DNA of 38,966 nucleotides from Bradyrhizobium altum (GCF_020889705.1 NZ_JACMYP010000052.1:1-38966); one strand, 5' to 3'. Shown: positions 1 to 8,055, counted from the stretch's first letter. Program-made: numbers and translations. The notes: generated by a model not told the origin, from the sequence alone.

Positions 1-230
1 CTCTGGTCGGCGGCGGCCAGCAGCCGGCGGCTGATCTCGATCCGCGCAGCATCGGCCTCGGCGGCGCCGATGATGCCGGCGGCCATGTCGCGGTCGATTT
101 CGGCGAGTTGATCGCGGTAGACCACGACCTCGCTGCCGCCGCTATCCACCCGTCCGCGGCGGCTGAGCGGCCACAGCACGGCAAAGATCGCCGCGACCGT
201 CATCAGCGCGAACACAAACCACAGCGTCAT
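1..230 (-). CDS. ccmI: Cytochrome c-type biogenesis protein CcmI (CycH), N-terminal part, cut by window edge
   Basis: Reading the minus strand from the ATG at 230 gives a protein that starts MTLWFVFALMTVAAIFAVLW and continues with a region containing YRDQLAEIDRD and AADQ near the edge, about 76 residues in the window. This is the typical start of CcmI: one N-terminal membrane segment (about residues 3-20), followed by the conserved stretch in which Y-(R/K)-x-(Q/E)-L-x-E-(I/L)-x-x-D is diagnostic. CcmI holds apocytochrome c for the heme ligation complex in the periplasm. The rest of the gene, including the usual TPR domain, lies left of position 1. It was missed by simple ORF listing only because the stop codon is outside the window. 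Confidence 0.85.
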   Translation of the reverse strand, partial: MTLWFVFALMTVAAIFAVLWPLSRRGRVDSGGSEVVVYRDQLAEIDRDMAAGIIGAAEADAARIEISRRLLAAADQ

Positions 231-617
231 CAAGCGGTTCCCGGATGGAACGGCGGCTTCCGGCAAGCCGCCTTAGAATCGCTTTACACTACCGGCGGCG
301 AGCGCGGCAATTGACAATTGCTGGATCGACCGAAGGTCGAAATCCGGCGGTTTCCGGTGCCGTTCCGGCGGGATTGCAACGACGCTTCCGGGCGAAGGCG
401 CGCGCGACCAAAATATCGAAAACAACCCCATGCAAAGTAGCAGGCTTCCGCCGGCGCTCGATTGACGACTTGACACGTCGGGCAAATCAGCACCACACTT
501 CCATTATTCCGAAATTGCGCAAGCGCTTGTCGTCCTGCCTTGGCGGCCTCGTTGGTTTGCCGTCGAGGCGGCCTCGTCGGTTTGCCGTCGAGAATGCCTG
601 CGAATGGCGCGGTCTCG
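231..617. other. Intergenic region upstream of ccmI
   Basis: 387 bases between the ccmI start and the stop of the next gene, both on the minus strand, so this must hold the ccmI promoter or read-through from the upstream gene. It contains a small hairpin (TCGACC-GAA-GGTCGA, 326-340), a pair of CAATTG hexamers one base apart (308-320) and the tandem 25-base duplication described separately. I see no convincing gene; the open frames here have shadow-like composition. Confidence 0.5.
542..591. repeat. Tandem 25-bp direct duplication
   Basis: Two adjacent 25-base units (542-566 and 567-591), each beginning GGCGGCCTCG and ending TTTGCCGTCGA, differ at a single base. It lies just downstream of the stop codon of the 464-residue protein. 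It looks like a recent slippage duplication in non-coding DNA. Confidence 0.8.
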
Positions 618-2012
618 CTACCCCGCCCTGGACGACTTGCGTTCGCCGGTCACGGCGTTCTCCGCCGCCCGGTTCATCAGGGAGGCGTAGTCGTGGCCGA
701 ACAGCACCTCGCAGAAGCGGATCGCGGCCTTGACCTGCTGCTGGCGGAACGCCCGGACCCGCGCATCGCCGCCGCGCAGCGACTGCACCAGTCCCTCGGT
801 CGACTGCTCGACATAATGTTGCAGGTCCGAGAAGGTCCGCAGCGTCACCTCGTTGATGGCGAGCTCGCTGGCATAGGTGCGGCACACTGCGACGAAATCG
901 ATCAGGGCGGCGGCGTCCTCGACCTCGGACGCATCGATCTTGGCGCCGGCCGCAATGTCCTTGTCGGCGCGCTGGCGGAGGATGCGACGGACCCGGCCGG
1001 GCACGCTGTCGATCTCCGATTGCAGGGCGTTGGAGGTATCGGCGCGGACCGATGTGAGCTGGCGGCCCCAGGTGGAATCGTTGCGCAGGTCGAGCTCGGT
1101 GCGCAGGCCGCGGACGCCGTCATGCAGGGTCTTGAGCTGCTCGCCGACATAGTCGAAATGTCCGCGCCTGATGTCGGTGCGCAGACAGGCCGCGACGAAT
1201 GACAAATCATGCAGCGCGATGGTGACGGCGATTCCGTACGGCGTTGCCGCGACCCGCAGCTCGTCGTCGGAGGCCGCCATCTTGATGGCGAGGCGGATGA
1301 TCTGCCATGGCGCGGCGAGCCGCTGCGCAATCAATGACAGCGCGAACGGCAGCAGTTGCGGCGTCTGCAGCGACGGCAGCTTGAGCGCCTCCATCGCCGA
1401 GGCGATCTGGGAATCGGAAAACACCCTGATCTGGCTCGGCAGCCGGCTGCCCAGGGTTTCCAGGGCCTCGCGGGCCTGCAGGACGAGGCCGATCGGCAGC
1501 AGGTCCTCGACAACGCTCGGCGGGCCGACGCGCGACAGCGCGCGCTGACGGTCGTCCTGCGCCGGCCCCGCGATCTTGAGGATGGCTTCCGCAGCCGCCA
1601 GCTGGAACCTGCGCGCCGCGATCTCCATCGGACCGCTCTCCGAGGCAGCCGCCAGTGCCTTCTCGAATTCGCGGGCGGCCTCGGGCGCGCCCTCCCGGGC
1701 GAGCCACTGCCAGATCGGCAGCAGCGAGGCGCGGCGGAGCTGGCCGGCCCGGGTCGGGAAATTGGTCTCGGCAAGGAACGGCTCGAGCGGCCGGAACAGG
1801 AGCCGCGCCGGATCGTCGCTGCGCGGCTGAATCTGCTCGTCCTGCTCGACCCCGCGCACGATCTTGCGCAGCTGCTCCAGGACCAGATTGGCGATCGCGA
1901 CATCATCGCCGCGTTCGACGGCGCGCTCCAGCTCCCGCATCAGCAGCGCCTGCGATTGCGGCGGAAGCTGCGCGAGATAATCCCTCAGCCGCTCGGTCGA
2001 TTTCTGGCTCAT
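618..2012 (-). CDS. Conserved hypothetical helical protein, 464 aa
   Basis: A long open frame with the codon bias of the genome, starting MSQKSTERLRDYLAQLPPQS. I do not recognise a named domain. The protein looks soluble and almost entirely alpha-helical: no signal peptide, no membrane segment, many Leu/Ala/Arg/Glu heptad-like stretches. Residues 1-60 (region with LPPQSQALLMRELERA and LVLEQLRKIVRG) and the central part (APWQIIRLAIKMA, about 250-265) are the least repetitive. The stop TAG is at 618-620 and no partner gene lies close by, so it is probably transcribed alone. Proteins of this kind are frequent as single-copy unknowns in Bradyrhizobiaceae; I infer a cytoplasmic role but assign no function. 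It is real by length, bias and uninterrupted frame. Confidence 0.8.
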   Translation of the reverse strand: MSQKSTERLRDYLAQLPPQSQALLMRELERAVERGDDVAIANLVLEQLRKIVRGVEQDEQIQPRSDDPARLLFRPLEPFLAETNFPTRAGQLRRASLLPIWQWLAREGAPEAAREFEKALAAASESGPMEIAARRFQLAAAEAILKIAGPAQDDRQRALSRVGPPSVVEDLLPIGLVLQAREALETLGSRLPSQIRVFSDSQIASAMEALKLPSLQTPQLLPFALSLIAQRLAAPWQIIRLAIKMAASDDELRVAATPYGIAVTIALHDLSFVAACLRTDIRRGHFDYVGEQLKTLHDGVRGLRTELDLRNDSTWGRQLTSVRADTSNALQSEIDSVPGRVRRILRQRADKDIAAGAKIDASEVEDAAALIDFVAVCRTYASELAINEVTLRTFSDLQHYVEQSTEGLVQSLRGGDARVRAFRQQQVKAAIRFCEVLFGHDYASLMNRAAENAVTGERKSSRAG

Positions 2013-2207
2013 GCCCGGTCGTGAAAGCTAGTGCCCGGCAAACGCCGCAGCCCGTCCGCCCGCGATGATAGAGGTGGGCGCGTTAAGAAGCCGTTTAGGA
2101 ATAATGACCGCAGCGCCGCCCAAAAGGCTGCGCCGGGTCCGCAGCACAAATCGCATATGATGTCTGCGAAGATTGTCCGCGAGCTCCTCTCGCCCCGCAG
2201 GCGGTGC

Positions 2208-2244
2208 TGTCCTAGTTCGGACACTCGCTCCGGGGACTAGGACA
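2208..2244. repeat. 9-bp inverted repeat (TGTCCTAGT / ACTAGGACA)
   Basis: TGTCCTAGT at 2208-2216 is the exact reverse complement of ACTAGGACA at 2236-2244, with a 19-base GC-rich spacer. It lies about 200 bases upstream of the 464-residue protein gene. It may be a hairpin or the remnant end of a mobile sequence; no function can be assigned. Confidence 0.5.
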
Positions 2245-2456
2245 CTTGTCAAACACCAGGAAAAAAGTGGCAATTATTTGCGTTCGATTCACACAGGTGA
2301 TTTCTCGAACCGCTCGCTGATTCGATCCTCTCGGGACTGGGCAGGGCGTTTCATTAAGATCAAATTACAGCCCAGAAGGGGCCGTCAATTATCGGCAAGC
2401 GGCGGTTCGGCGTGAGAATGGGAATAAGGAACGGCTCCAGCATTACCTCCAAGGGT

Positions 2457-2710
2457 GCTGGGGCCGTTTCTCTGCGCGCCACAGGAACGAGGCGTATGGC
2501 TGGCGGTTGTTTTATGTCCGGCATCCCTGTCGGGTGCGTCGGAGGACGTATGTCACCTCGGTCCCGGCTTGCGCCCCCTCGCTGGGGCCGCTTCTTTTTC
2601 ACGGTTAGGAACAGCCCCCGGTGACGTTCCGTTGTCGCATGGTCCCGGTGCTCAAAACGGACAGCACTTGGACATGGCCTCAGCGTTCCCCCGGCGCTGG
2701 GGCCGTTTCT
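2457..2710. repeat. Three dispersed copies of GCTGGGGCCG(T/C)TTCT
   Basis: The 15-mer occurs at 2457-2471, 2581-2595 and 2696-2710, with starts 124 and 115 bases apart. A fourth, related but inverted and degenerate block (AACGGCTCCAGC) is at 2430-2441, so it could pair with the first copy as a stem. The flanks of the copies do not align well, so these are short repeated blocks rather than a clean tandem array. Confidence 0.6.
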
Positions 2711-3132
2711 TTGGGGTGAAGAAGAAAGGTTCGGCTTTGATTGGGCCTCGTAGTTCAATCTGACTTGCAATAAGCGGCATCACGGCTTTCCACCATCAAT
2801 TACAGTGAAACTGCGCGTCACGCGCACGGCCGGTTCGGCTCCAGCGGCAGCCATCCCGCAAGTCACCGATAGTCCAAACCCGCTCAGCAATACCAGGCGC
2901 GACAGCCGACGTAGTCCGCAGCGCCTCATGCACGCGGCAGAGATTGCAATGAGCCACCTACAGGCTCACAGCAGCGGCGCGGTGATCCAGCTTCTTGAAA
3001 CGCCGTTGGTGAGGCCCGCAATGCGCTTCTGCGTCGCGTCCACTATCAGCGCGATCCCGCCCGCTCCGCTCGGGCAACTCTATTATGTTGTTTGTGTACG
3101 ATGCGATTGATGGTGACGTCGACAAAGAGCTT

Positions 3133-3339
3133 TCAGGTCGTGGATGATCGAAGTCCCCCAGCGCGCAGCCATTCGGTCATGCTAGCGCCGGCCTCAGCTT
3201 GCCGGGCTAGCTTCAGGAGCGCTTCTCTCTCGATACCCGGGGCGAGCGCTGCGGCCTGTTCGCGCAGCTCTCTAGCTCTCTCAACAAGGCGCTCTTCAAG
3301 CGAATTGGTGTGTCTGACCCGACGTCGAATTTGGCCCAT
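3133..3339 (-). CDS. Small conserved hypothetical protein, 68 aa
   Basis: Starts MGQIRRRVRHTNSLEERL. The protein is basic at the N-terminus and then forms one long amphipathic helix (residues 13-55, rich in Glu, Arg, Ala and Leu), ending in a short tail with TEWLRAGGL. This pattern (RRRVRHT-SLEERL-REQA-A) is familiar to me as a small unknown protein present in many copies in Bradyrhizobium genomes; no role is known to me. The start at 3339 has an AGG four bases upstream in GAGGAAAAGGTCAC. It is followed on the same strand by no close gene; the other small gene lies 67 bases upstream in the reading direction, so the two may be co-transcribed. Confidence 0.6.
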   Translation of the reverse strand: MGQIRRRVRHTNSLEERLVERARELREQAAALAPGIEREALLKLARQAEAGASMTEWLRAGGLRSSTT

Positions 3340-3406
3340 GTGACCTTTTCCTCGCTCAGCTCCTTACGGGAACGGGGCTGTAAATCCACATGGGAACGCA
3401 AAGTTC

Positions 3407-3577
3407 CTATCGGGCTTCCTTCATGGTCCGCTCGACTTCATCGGCTAGCGTCCGGTGATGTGCGGCCAACTTAGCGAACAGTTCTTTCTTGGCCTTATTG
3501 GTCGCCAGCTTGCTGATTAGCTCGCACTCTTCCGCCTCGACACGAAGCTTCTCCAAGTGCGCCTGCATGTCCTTCAT
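3407..3577 (-). CDS. Small conserved hypothetical protein, 56 aa
   Basis: Starts MKDMQAHLEKLRVEAEECEL and is a single hydrophilic helix-rich peptide with ATNKAKKELFAKLAAHHRTL in its second half. The frame is open back to 3628, but I choose the ATG at 3577: it has GGGAG seven bases upstream, and the upstream extension has no protein character. Related short proteins (M-DMQ-HLEKLR-AEC-LI--LATD--KRELF-RLA-HL) occur in Bradyrhizobium, where I know them only as unknowns. An FNR/FixK-type palindrome lies about 110 bases upstream of the start, so the gene may respond to low oxygen. Confidence 0.6.
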   Translation of the reverse strand: MKDMQAHLEKLRVEAEECELISKLATNKAKKELFAKLAAHHRTLADEVERTMKEAR

Positions 3578-3684
3578 GGGTAGTCTCCCGAGATCGGGGG
3601 ATAATTGCACGGGGAACAAGCCGCGCAATAGACTTCTGGAACTCCGTTCACCGACGGAGAACCCCCGGATTGGATCTAAATCCT

Positions 3685-3698
3685 TTGATCTAGATCAT
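3685..3698 (-). promoter_or_regulatory. FNR/FixK-like anaerobox
   Basis: The 14-base site TTGATCTAGATCAT (plus strand) matches the FNR/FixK consensus TTGAT-N4-ATCAA at nine of ten fixed positions and is near-palindromic. It sits in the 231-base gap between the histidine kinase stop (3809) and the start of the 56-residue protein (3577), centred about 114 bases before that start, a position suited to activating the minus-strand small genes. Binding is inferred from the motif only. Confidence 0.45.
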
Positions 3699-3808
3699 GG
3701 GCAAGAACAGATGGCGTCCCACACGGGAGCCCACATACGGACCACCTGCAAGCGGGAGCGGGAGCGCACCGCCTTCGTGACCGCCATTCAACCTAATCCC
3801 ATCCCGCC

Positions 3809-5185
3809 CTACACCGCCGGCAGCGTGAGCTCGGCTCGCAGACCGCCGATCGACGCGTCATTCAGGGCGAGCTTGCCGCCATAAAGGCCGGCGAGATCGG
3901 TCACGATCGACAGGCCGAGCCCCGAGCCGGGCTTCGATTCGTCGAGCCGCTGGCCGCGCCGCGACACCTGGGCGCGCTCGGCCTCCGACAGGCCGCGCCC
4001 GTCGTCGTCGACCACAATGCGCAGCCTGGGACCCGCGCCCGACGCCTCCGGCGGGACCACGCCGACCTCGATGAACACCTGAGAAGTCGCCCATTTGCAG
4101 GCGTTGTCGACGAGATTGCCGACCATCTCCTCGAGGTCCTGCCGCTCGCCGCGAAACCGCGCCGCCGGGTCGGCCTTCGCCTCGATCGCGAGGTCGCGAT
4201 CGCGATGGATCTTCTCCATGGTCCGGCGCAGCGCCTCGATGACGGGGGCGACGTCGGTGATGGTGCTGACGATGGTGGCCCGGGCGGCGATCCGCGCACG
4301 CTCGAGGTGATGCGCGACCTGGTCGCGCATCAGATCGGCCTGCTCCAGCACCTTGCTGGCAAAGGGATCGCCGGCATGTGAGCCGGCTTCGTTCACGATC
4401 ACCGACAGCGGCGTCTTGATCGCATGGGCGAGGTTGCCGACATGGGTGCGCGAGCGCTCGACGATCTCCCGGTTGGCATCGATCAGCGCGTTGGTCTCGC
4501 GCGCGAGCGGCGCGATCTCGACCGGAAACCGGCCCTCCAGCCGCTCGGCGCGGCCGGAGCGGATATCGGCAATCGAATCCGAAATGCGCTTGAGCGGCGC
4601 GAGGCCGTAGCGCACCTGGAAGATCGTGGTCAGCAACAGCACGATGCCGAGGGCTGCGAAGGTGCCGCCGAGATAATAGTCGAAGCTGCGCGTCTCATCG
4701 AAGATCTCGGTCGCGTCGCCGGCGACGCTGACCAGGAACTTGCCGTCGGCGCCGAGGTCGACCGGGCGCTCGACCACGCGCAGGCTCTGGCCTTCGGGTC
4801 CATCGACATAGCCGAGGCGGACGCCGGCGGCAGTCAGCTCGGCGCCGTGCTCCTCGAGCTTCGGCAGCTTCTTGTCCCACAGCGAGCGCGAGGCGCGGGT
4901 CTCGCCCTTTTCGGTGTCCGTGCGGGTGATCTGCCAGTACCAGCCCGACAGCGGCAGGTCGAACAGCGGCTCGCCGAGCGACTGGAACTGGCGGTCCGCC
5001 GGCTCGTCCGGCGTCGCCACCTCGGCGATCAGAGTGCGCAAATAGAGATTGAGCCGCCGATCGAAGGCGCGCTCGGTGGCGTCGCGATAGACCGACGACA
5101 GGATGACGCCGGTGATCGCCAGGATCACCACCACCCAGGCGGTCGCCGAGACGAACAGGCGGGTCGCAAGTGAGCTGCCGCCCAT
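3809..5185 (-). CDS. Sensor histidine kinase, two-component system (FeuQ/PhoQ-like)
   Basis: A 458-residue inner-membrane kinase. Membrane segments at about 12-32 and 173-191 flank a periplasmic sensor region of about 140 residues. A HAMP-like linker follows (about 192-245). The phosphorylated His is His254 in NLAHAIKTPLSV (H box), Asn361 lies in DNACKW (N box), and ATP-binding loops are DDDGRG (393-398) and GSGLGLSI (420-427). The H box with A-x-K-T-P rather than D-x-R-T-P is the form seen in PhoQ-type and rhizobial FeuQ-type kinases. Its partner is the OmpR-type regulator encoded 218 bases upstream on the same strand; a dispersed repeat fills that gap. No clear ribosome-binding site precedes the ATG at 5185, so the start is less certain than the frame. 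Confidence 0.9.
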   Translation of the reverse strand: MGGSSLATRLFVSATAWVVVILAITGVILSSVYRDATERAFDRRLNLYLRTLIAEVATPDEPADRQFQSLGEPLFDLPLSGWYWQITRTDTEKGETRASRSLWDKKLPKLEEHGAELTAAGVRLGYVDGPEGQSLRVVERPVDLGADGKFLVSVAGDATEIFDETRSFDYYLGGTFAALGIVLLLTTIFQVRYGLAPLKRISDSIADIRSGRAERLEGRFPVEIAPLARETNALIDANREIVERSRTHVGNLAHAIKTPLSVIVNEAGSHAGDPFASKVLEQADLMRDQVAHHLERARIAARATIVSTITDVAPVIEALRRTMEKIHRDRDLAIEAKADPAARFRGERQDLEEMVGNLVDNACKWATSQVFIEVGVVPPEASGAGPRLRIVVDDDGRGLSEAERAQVSRRGQRLDESKPGSGLGLSIVTDLAGLYGGKLALNDASIGGLRAELTLPAV

Positions 5186-5299
5186 CAGGACACAGGCTCG
5201 AACAGCGTGTCAGCGGCAACAGACATCAGGGATTCAAACATTGGCGAATCCAGTCCTCCCGGCGCGGATCATGCCAATGCCCGTGTACGCCGATCAAGC

Positions 5300-5406
5300 G
5301 CTCTAAGAGCATGATCCGATTGAACAGGATATGCTCTCATCCTTTTGTTTGGTCGCGTTTTCTTCACATGAGCGAACCGGTATCCACTTCGCTCGAAAAC
5401 GCTTTA
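5300..5406. repeat. Dispersed Bradyrhizobium-type intergenic repeat
   Basis: On the minus strand the stretch runs from AGCGTTTTCGAGCGAAGTGG through CCGGTTCGC and GAAGAAAACGCG to a GAGCAT...ATGCTC hairpin segment. I recognise this as a repeat found many times between genes in Bradyrhizobium genomes. It starts at the stop codon of the response regulator and occupies half of the space before the kinase gene. It may shape expression of the downstream kinase by folding in the transcript. Confidence 0.7.
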
Positions 5407-6066
5407 AGTCGGCGGCGACAGCATGTAGCCGAGGCCGCGAACAGTCTGGATAATATCGACTTCCAGCTTCTTGCGGATGCGGCCGACGAACACCTCGATA
5501 GTGTTGGAGTCGCGGTCGAAGTCCTGGTCGTAGAGGTGCTCGACCAGCTCGGTGCGTGAGACCACCCGCCCGGTGTGGTGCATCAGATAATCGAGCAGAT
5601 TGTACTCGTGCGAGGTCAGCTTGATCGGGTTGCCGTTGACGGTGACCCGCTTGGTGCGGGTATTCAGCACCACCGGCCCGCAGGTCAGCTCGACCTGGGC
5701 ATGCCCGGTCGCGCGGCGCAGCAGCGCGCGGATCCGCGCCAGCACCTCCTCCAGATGGAAGGGCTTTGCGACATAGTCGTCGGCGCCGGCATCGAACCCC
5801 TGAACCTTGTCGCTCCAGCGGTCGCGCGCGGTGAGAATCAGCACCGGCATCACCCGCTTGTTCCGCCGCCAGGCCTCGAGCACCGAGATACCGTCCATCT
5901 TCGGCAGGCCGATATCCAGCACGACCGCGTCGTAGGGCTCGCTATCGCCCAGGAAATGCCCCTCCTCGCCGTCGAACGCGCGATCGACCACATAGCCGGC
6001 GTCCGTCAGGGCGGTGGTGAGCTGGCGGTTCAGATCCGGGTCATCCTCAACGACGAGCAGACGCAC
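5404..6066 (-). CDS. OmpR-family response regulator (FeuP/PhoP-like)
   Basis: A 220-residue regulator: receiver domain (1-115) with acidic pair Asp8/Asp9, phosphoacceptor Asp51 in VVLDIGLPKMDG, Thr79 in ILTARDRWSDK and Lys101 in AKPFH; then a winged-helix DNA-binding domain (about 125-218) with the typical SRTELVEHLY recognition region and RGLGYML end. The sequence closely follows the FeuP type of rhizobia, which with kinase FeuQ controls genes for cyclic glucan export in Sinorhizobium; I name this as family resemblance and do not claim the same targets. The start at 6066 lies before a 343-base upstream region. The cognate kinase gene is downstream on the same strand. Confidence 0.92.
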   Translation of the reverse strand: MRLLVVEDDPDLNRQLTTALTDAGYVVDRAFDGEEGHFLGDSEPYDAVVLDIGLPKMDGISVLEAWRRNKRVMPVLILTARDRWSDKVQGFDAGADDYVAKPFHLEEVLARIRALLRRATGHAQVELTCGPVVLNTRTKRVTVNGNPIKLTSHEYNLLDYLMHHTGRVVSRTELVEHLYDQDFDRDSNTIEVFVGRIRKKLEVDIIQTVRGLGYMLSPPT

Positions 6067-6409
6067 TTTGGCCTCCGAGAGTGAGCATTGCGATATTCCG
6101 GCATCAAATGAGGCTCCCGGCCGTGAACGGCCTATGAATGGAGCCGCAGGGCAAACCTTATTTTTTCGTCAGGTGCACCATCCCGGGAACCCGCGCAAGC
6201 GCGACAGGTTCCCGCAAAGAGATGCGCGCCAGGTGGGACTGAGTTTCAGCCCAAGGTATTAAAATACCTTATCGTTTGACACAGGACGACGCGTCATGTC
6301 GGTCACAGTCGGCGGGCAAGTTAACCTTCGGCGACCATTTCCATGTCGCTGACACGAGTGATGCGCTAATCCAGCCAGGGGTCGTCTGCGGTACAGGACC
6401 GGGAATACT
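6067..6409. promoter_or_regulatory. Divergent promoter region between response regulator and VanZ-like gene
   Basis: 343 bases between genes that are read away from each other. It holds a hairpin with seven-base arms GGGAACC/GGTTCCC (6185-6213, with an inner CGCG pair) and a perfect 18-base palindrome AAGGTATTAAAATACCTT at 6253-6270, directly followed by a TTTGACAC segment (6275-6282) that could be a -35 element for the plus strand. The palindrome is a plausible operator. I see no gene inside. Confidence 0.5.
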
Positions 6410-6796
6410 TTGTTGGATATTTCAAAGATACGGAGGTTCGGCGTGATTGCGGGCTGGCTTGCGCTTGCCTTTATCGCCTTCGTGACACTGTCGCCGATCC
6501 AGGACCGTCCGTCGTTTTTCCCCCCTCAGACCGAGCGCTTCGCCGCATACGCAGTGATGGCGATGGCCTTTGTGTTGGGTTACCCGCGGCGTACCGCGCT
6601 GATCGTGCTCTTTGTCGTCTTCAGCTCGTTCACACTCGAAGCGATGCAACTGCTGACACCGGACCGTCACGGCCGCCTGCTTGACGCGATCGTCAAGGTG
6701 GCAGGAGGTCTTGCCGGCATCGGCACAGGTCACCTCATCCTGCTGGTGCTGCGCAGCCAGTTCGGCCGGTTGAGTTCGCGCACGGACACAGCTTAG
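6410..6796 (+). CDS. VanZ-like small integral membrane protein
   Basis: About 128 residues with four hydrophobic segments (roughly 12-30, 46-58, 62-78 and 93-113), the LSPI motif after the first and the EAMQLLTPDRHGR-LDA signature between the third and fourth, which is the conserved core of VanZ-like proteins of alphaproteobacteria. The function of this subfamily is unknown; it is often found near envelope polysaccharide genes, as here. Two starts are possible: TTG at 6410, which leaves a basic N-terminus (KIRR) before the first membrane segment, and GTG at 6443, which has a near-perfect GGAGG six bases upstream but would begin inside that segment. The ribosome-binding site favours 6443, topology favours 6410. 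Confidence 0.8.
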   Translation: MLDISKIRRFGVIAGWLALAFIAFVTLSPIQDRPSFFPPQTERFAAYAVMAMAFVLGYPRRTALIVLFVVFSSFTLEAMQLLTPDRHGRLLDAIVKVAGGLAGIGTGHLILLVLRSQFGRLSSRTDTA

Positions 6797-6810
6797 TCTT
6801 CCGCCATTTT

Positions 6811-6888
6811 TGAGCATGATCTCCGCGCAAACGCGTTCCGCGTTTGTCGCGACGGAAAGCCGCGCTTCGCACGTTTCCGGATCATGCC
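6811..6888. repeat. GAGCATGATC-type palindromic intergenic repeat
   Basis: Begins TGAGCATGATC and ends GGATCATGCCCT, i.e. its ends are inverted copies, with an internal hairpin CAAACGCG-TTC-CGCGTTTG (6828-6846). This is another repeat type common in Bradyrhizobium. It fills the convergent gap between the VanZ-like gene and galE and could serve as a bidirectional transcription stop. A shorter relative with the same AAACGCGTTTGTCGCG core is at 18535-18605. Confidence 0.7.
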
Positions 6889-7884
6889 CTATCGCCGGCG
6901 CGGATGCGCCTTCTGGTGCCACGCCCAGGCCGAGCGAATGATGTAGCCGAGGTCCGACCGGCTCGCCTTGAAGCCGAGGCCGCTTTGCGACCTGGAGGGA
7001 TCGGCGACCAGGATCGGCGGATCGCCGGCCCTGCGTTCGCGCACCACGCTCGGCACCGCTTCACCGGTCTCGGCGCGGATCGCGTCGAGCACCTCGCGCA
7101 CCGAATAGCCGGTGCCGGTGCCCAGGTTGAACACACCGCCGGCGCTCCCCTTCAACAGCAGCTCGAGCGCCGCGATATGGGCGGCGGCGAGATCGTCGAC
7201 ATGGATGTAGTCGCGCACCGCAGTGCCGTCAGGCGTCTCATAATCTTCGCCGAAGATCGCAAAGTCCGGCACGTGCCCGAGCAGCGCCATCAGCGCGCGC
7301 GGAATCAAATGCGTTTCGGGATCGCGGAGCTCGCCGATGGTGCCGGATGCGTCGGCGCCGCAGGCATTGAAGTAGCGCAGGCAGACCGATTTGAACTGAT
7401 AGGCGGCGCGATAATCAGCGAGCATCTGCTCGATCATGAACTTGGAGCGGCCGTAAGGATTGACGGTCGGCCCTGCGGCGCTCTCGGGAATGGGATCGCG
7501 CCCGGCATTGCCATAGACGGCGCCGGTGCTGGAAAACACCAGGCGGTCGCAGCCTGCCTCACGCATGCCGCGCAGCAGGCCGAGCGTGCCGGCAACGTTA
7601 TTGCCAAAGTATTTCTGCGGATCCGCGACGGACTCGCCGACCGCGCTAAACGCGGCGAAGTGCATCACCGCGAGCGCATCGTGCTCGCGGATGGTGGCGG
7701 CGATCTTGTCGTGGTCGGCGACGTCGCCGGTCACGAGCGGTCCCCATTGCACGAAGTTGCGGTGGCCGGTGGAGAGGTTGTCGTAGACGACCGGGAGAAA
7801 CCCGGCCTCGGCGACCGCCTTGGCGCAATGGGATCCGATGTATCCCGCGCCGCCCGTGATGAGGATCGAACCCCTGCTCGCCAT
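6889..7884 (-). CDS. galE: UDP-glucose 4-epimerase
   Basis: 331 residues from the ATG at 7884. The frame extends to a TTG at 7911, but the ATG immediately precedes the usual GalE start (ASRGSILITGGAGYIG) and has AGGGA about ten bases upstream. The NAD-binding GGAGYIG is at about 11-17, the catalytic SST at about 127-129 and Tyr144/Lys148 in YGRSK, all features of short-chain dehydrogenase-type epimerases. Further GalE marks are LRYFNACGAD, VRDYIHVDDLA and NLGTGTGYSV. It interconverts UDP-glucose and UDP-galactose in the cytoplasm and supplies galactose (called exoB in rhizobia) for surface polysaccharides. The gene for a periplasmic protease lies 171 bases upstream on the same strand. Confidence 0.95.
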   Translation of the reverse strand: MASRGSILITGGAGYIGSHCAKAVAEAGFLPVVYDNLSTGHRNFVQWGPLVTGDVADHDKIAATIREHDALAVMHFAAFSAVGESVADPQKYFGNNVAGTLGLLRGMREAGCDRLVFSSTGAVYGNAGRDPIPESAAGPTVNPYGRSKFMIEQMLADYRAAYQFKSVCLRYFNACGADASGTIGELRDPETHLIPRALMALLGHVPDFAIFGEDYETPDGTAVRDYIHVDDLAAAHIAALELLLKGSAGGVFNLGTGTGYSVREVLDAIRAETGEAVPSVVRERRAGDPPILVADPSRSQSGLGFKASRSDLGYIIRSAWAWHQKAHPRRR

Positions 7885-8055
7885 TGAAAATGCCGTCCCT
7901 GCGCGGACCAATCCCGCGCCTCAACAATCGCAATGATGGGTACGACATTCCGTCCGGCGCGGCAAAATGACGATGGGAATAGCGTTAAGACCGAACGGAT
8001 TTAGCGCTGCAGCGACGGTTAACGCGCCCCAGCGGCGCGTCAGCTATCTCAGATG

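Larger units (their letters stand above)
2013..3132. other. Gene-poor 1.1-kb region with short repeats
   Basis: No open frame here has convincing protein character. The longest candidates (2360-2770 minus, 136 codons; 2805-3110 plus, 101 codons) have irregular composition, no recognisable domain and, for the first, are made largely of the three repeated GCTGGGGCCG blocks. Base composition is more AT-rich than neighbouring genes around 2250-2400. The stretch separates two minus-strand blocks and could be a decayed insertion or an RNA-encoding region, but nothing proves either. Confidence 0.5.

Noticed and set aside
2360..2770. 136-codon minus-strand frame
   Set aside because: It is formed over the GCTGGGGCCG repeat blocks, has irregular composition and no upstream ribosome-binding site or known domain.
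2805..3110. 101-codon plus-strand frame
   Set aside because: No domain, unusual amino-acid mix and no ribosome-binding site; possibly part of decayed DNA, but there is no positive support.
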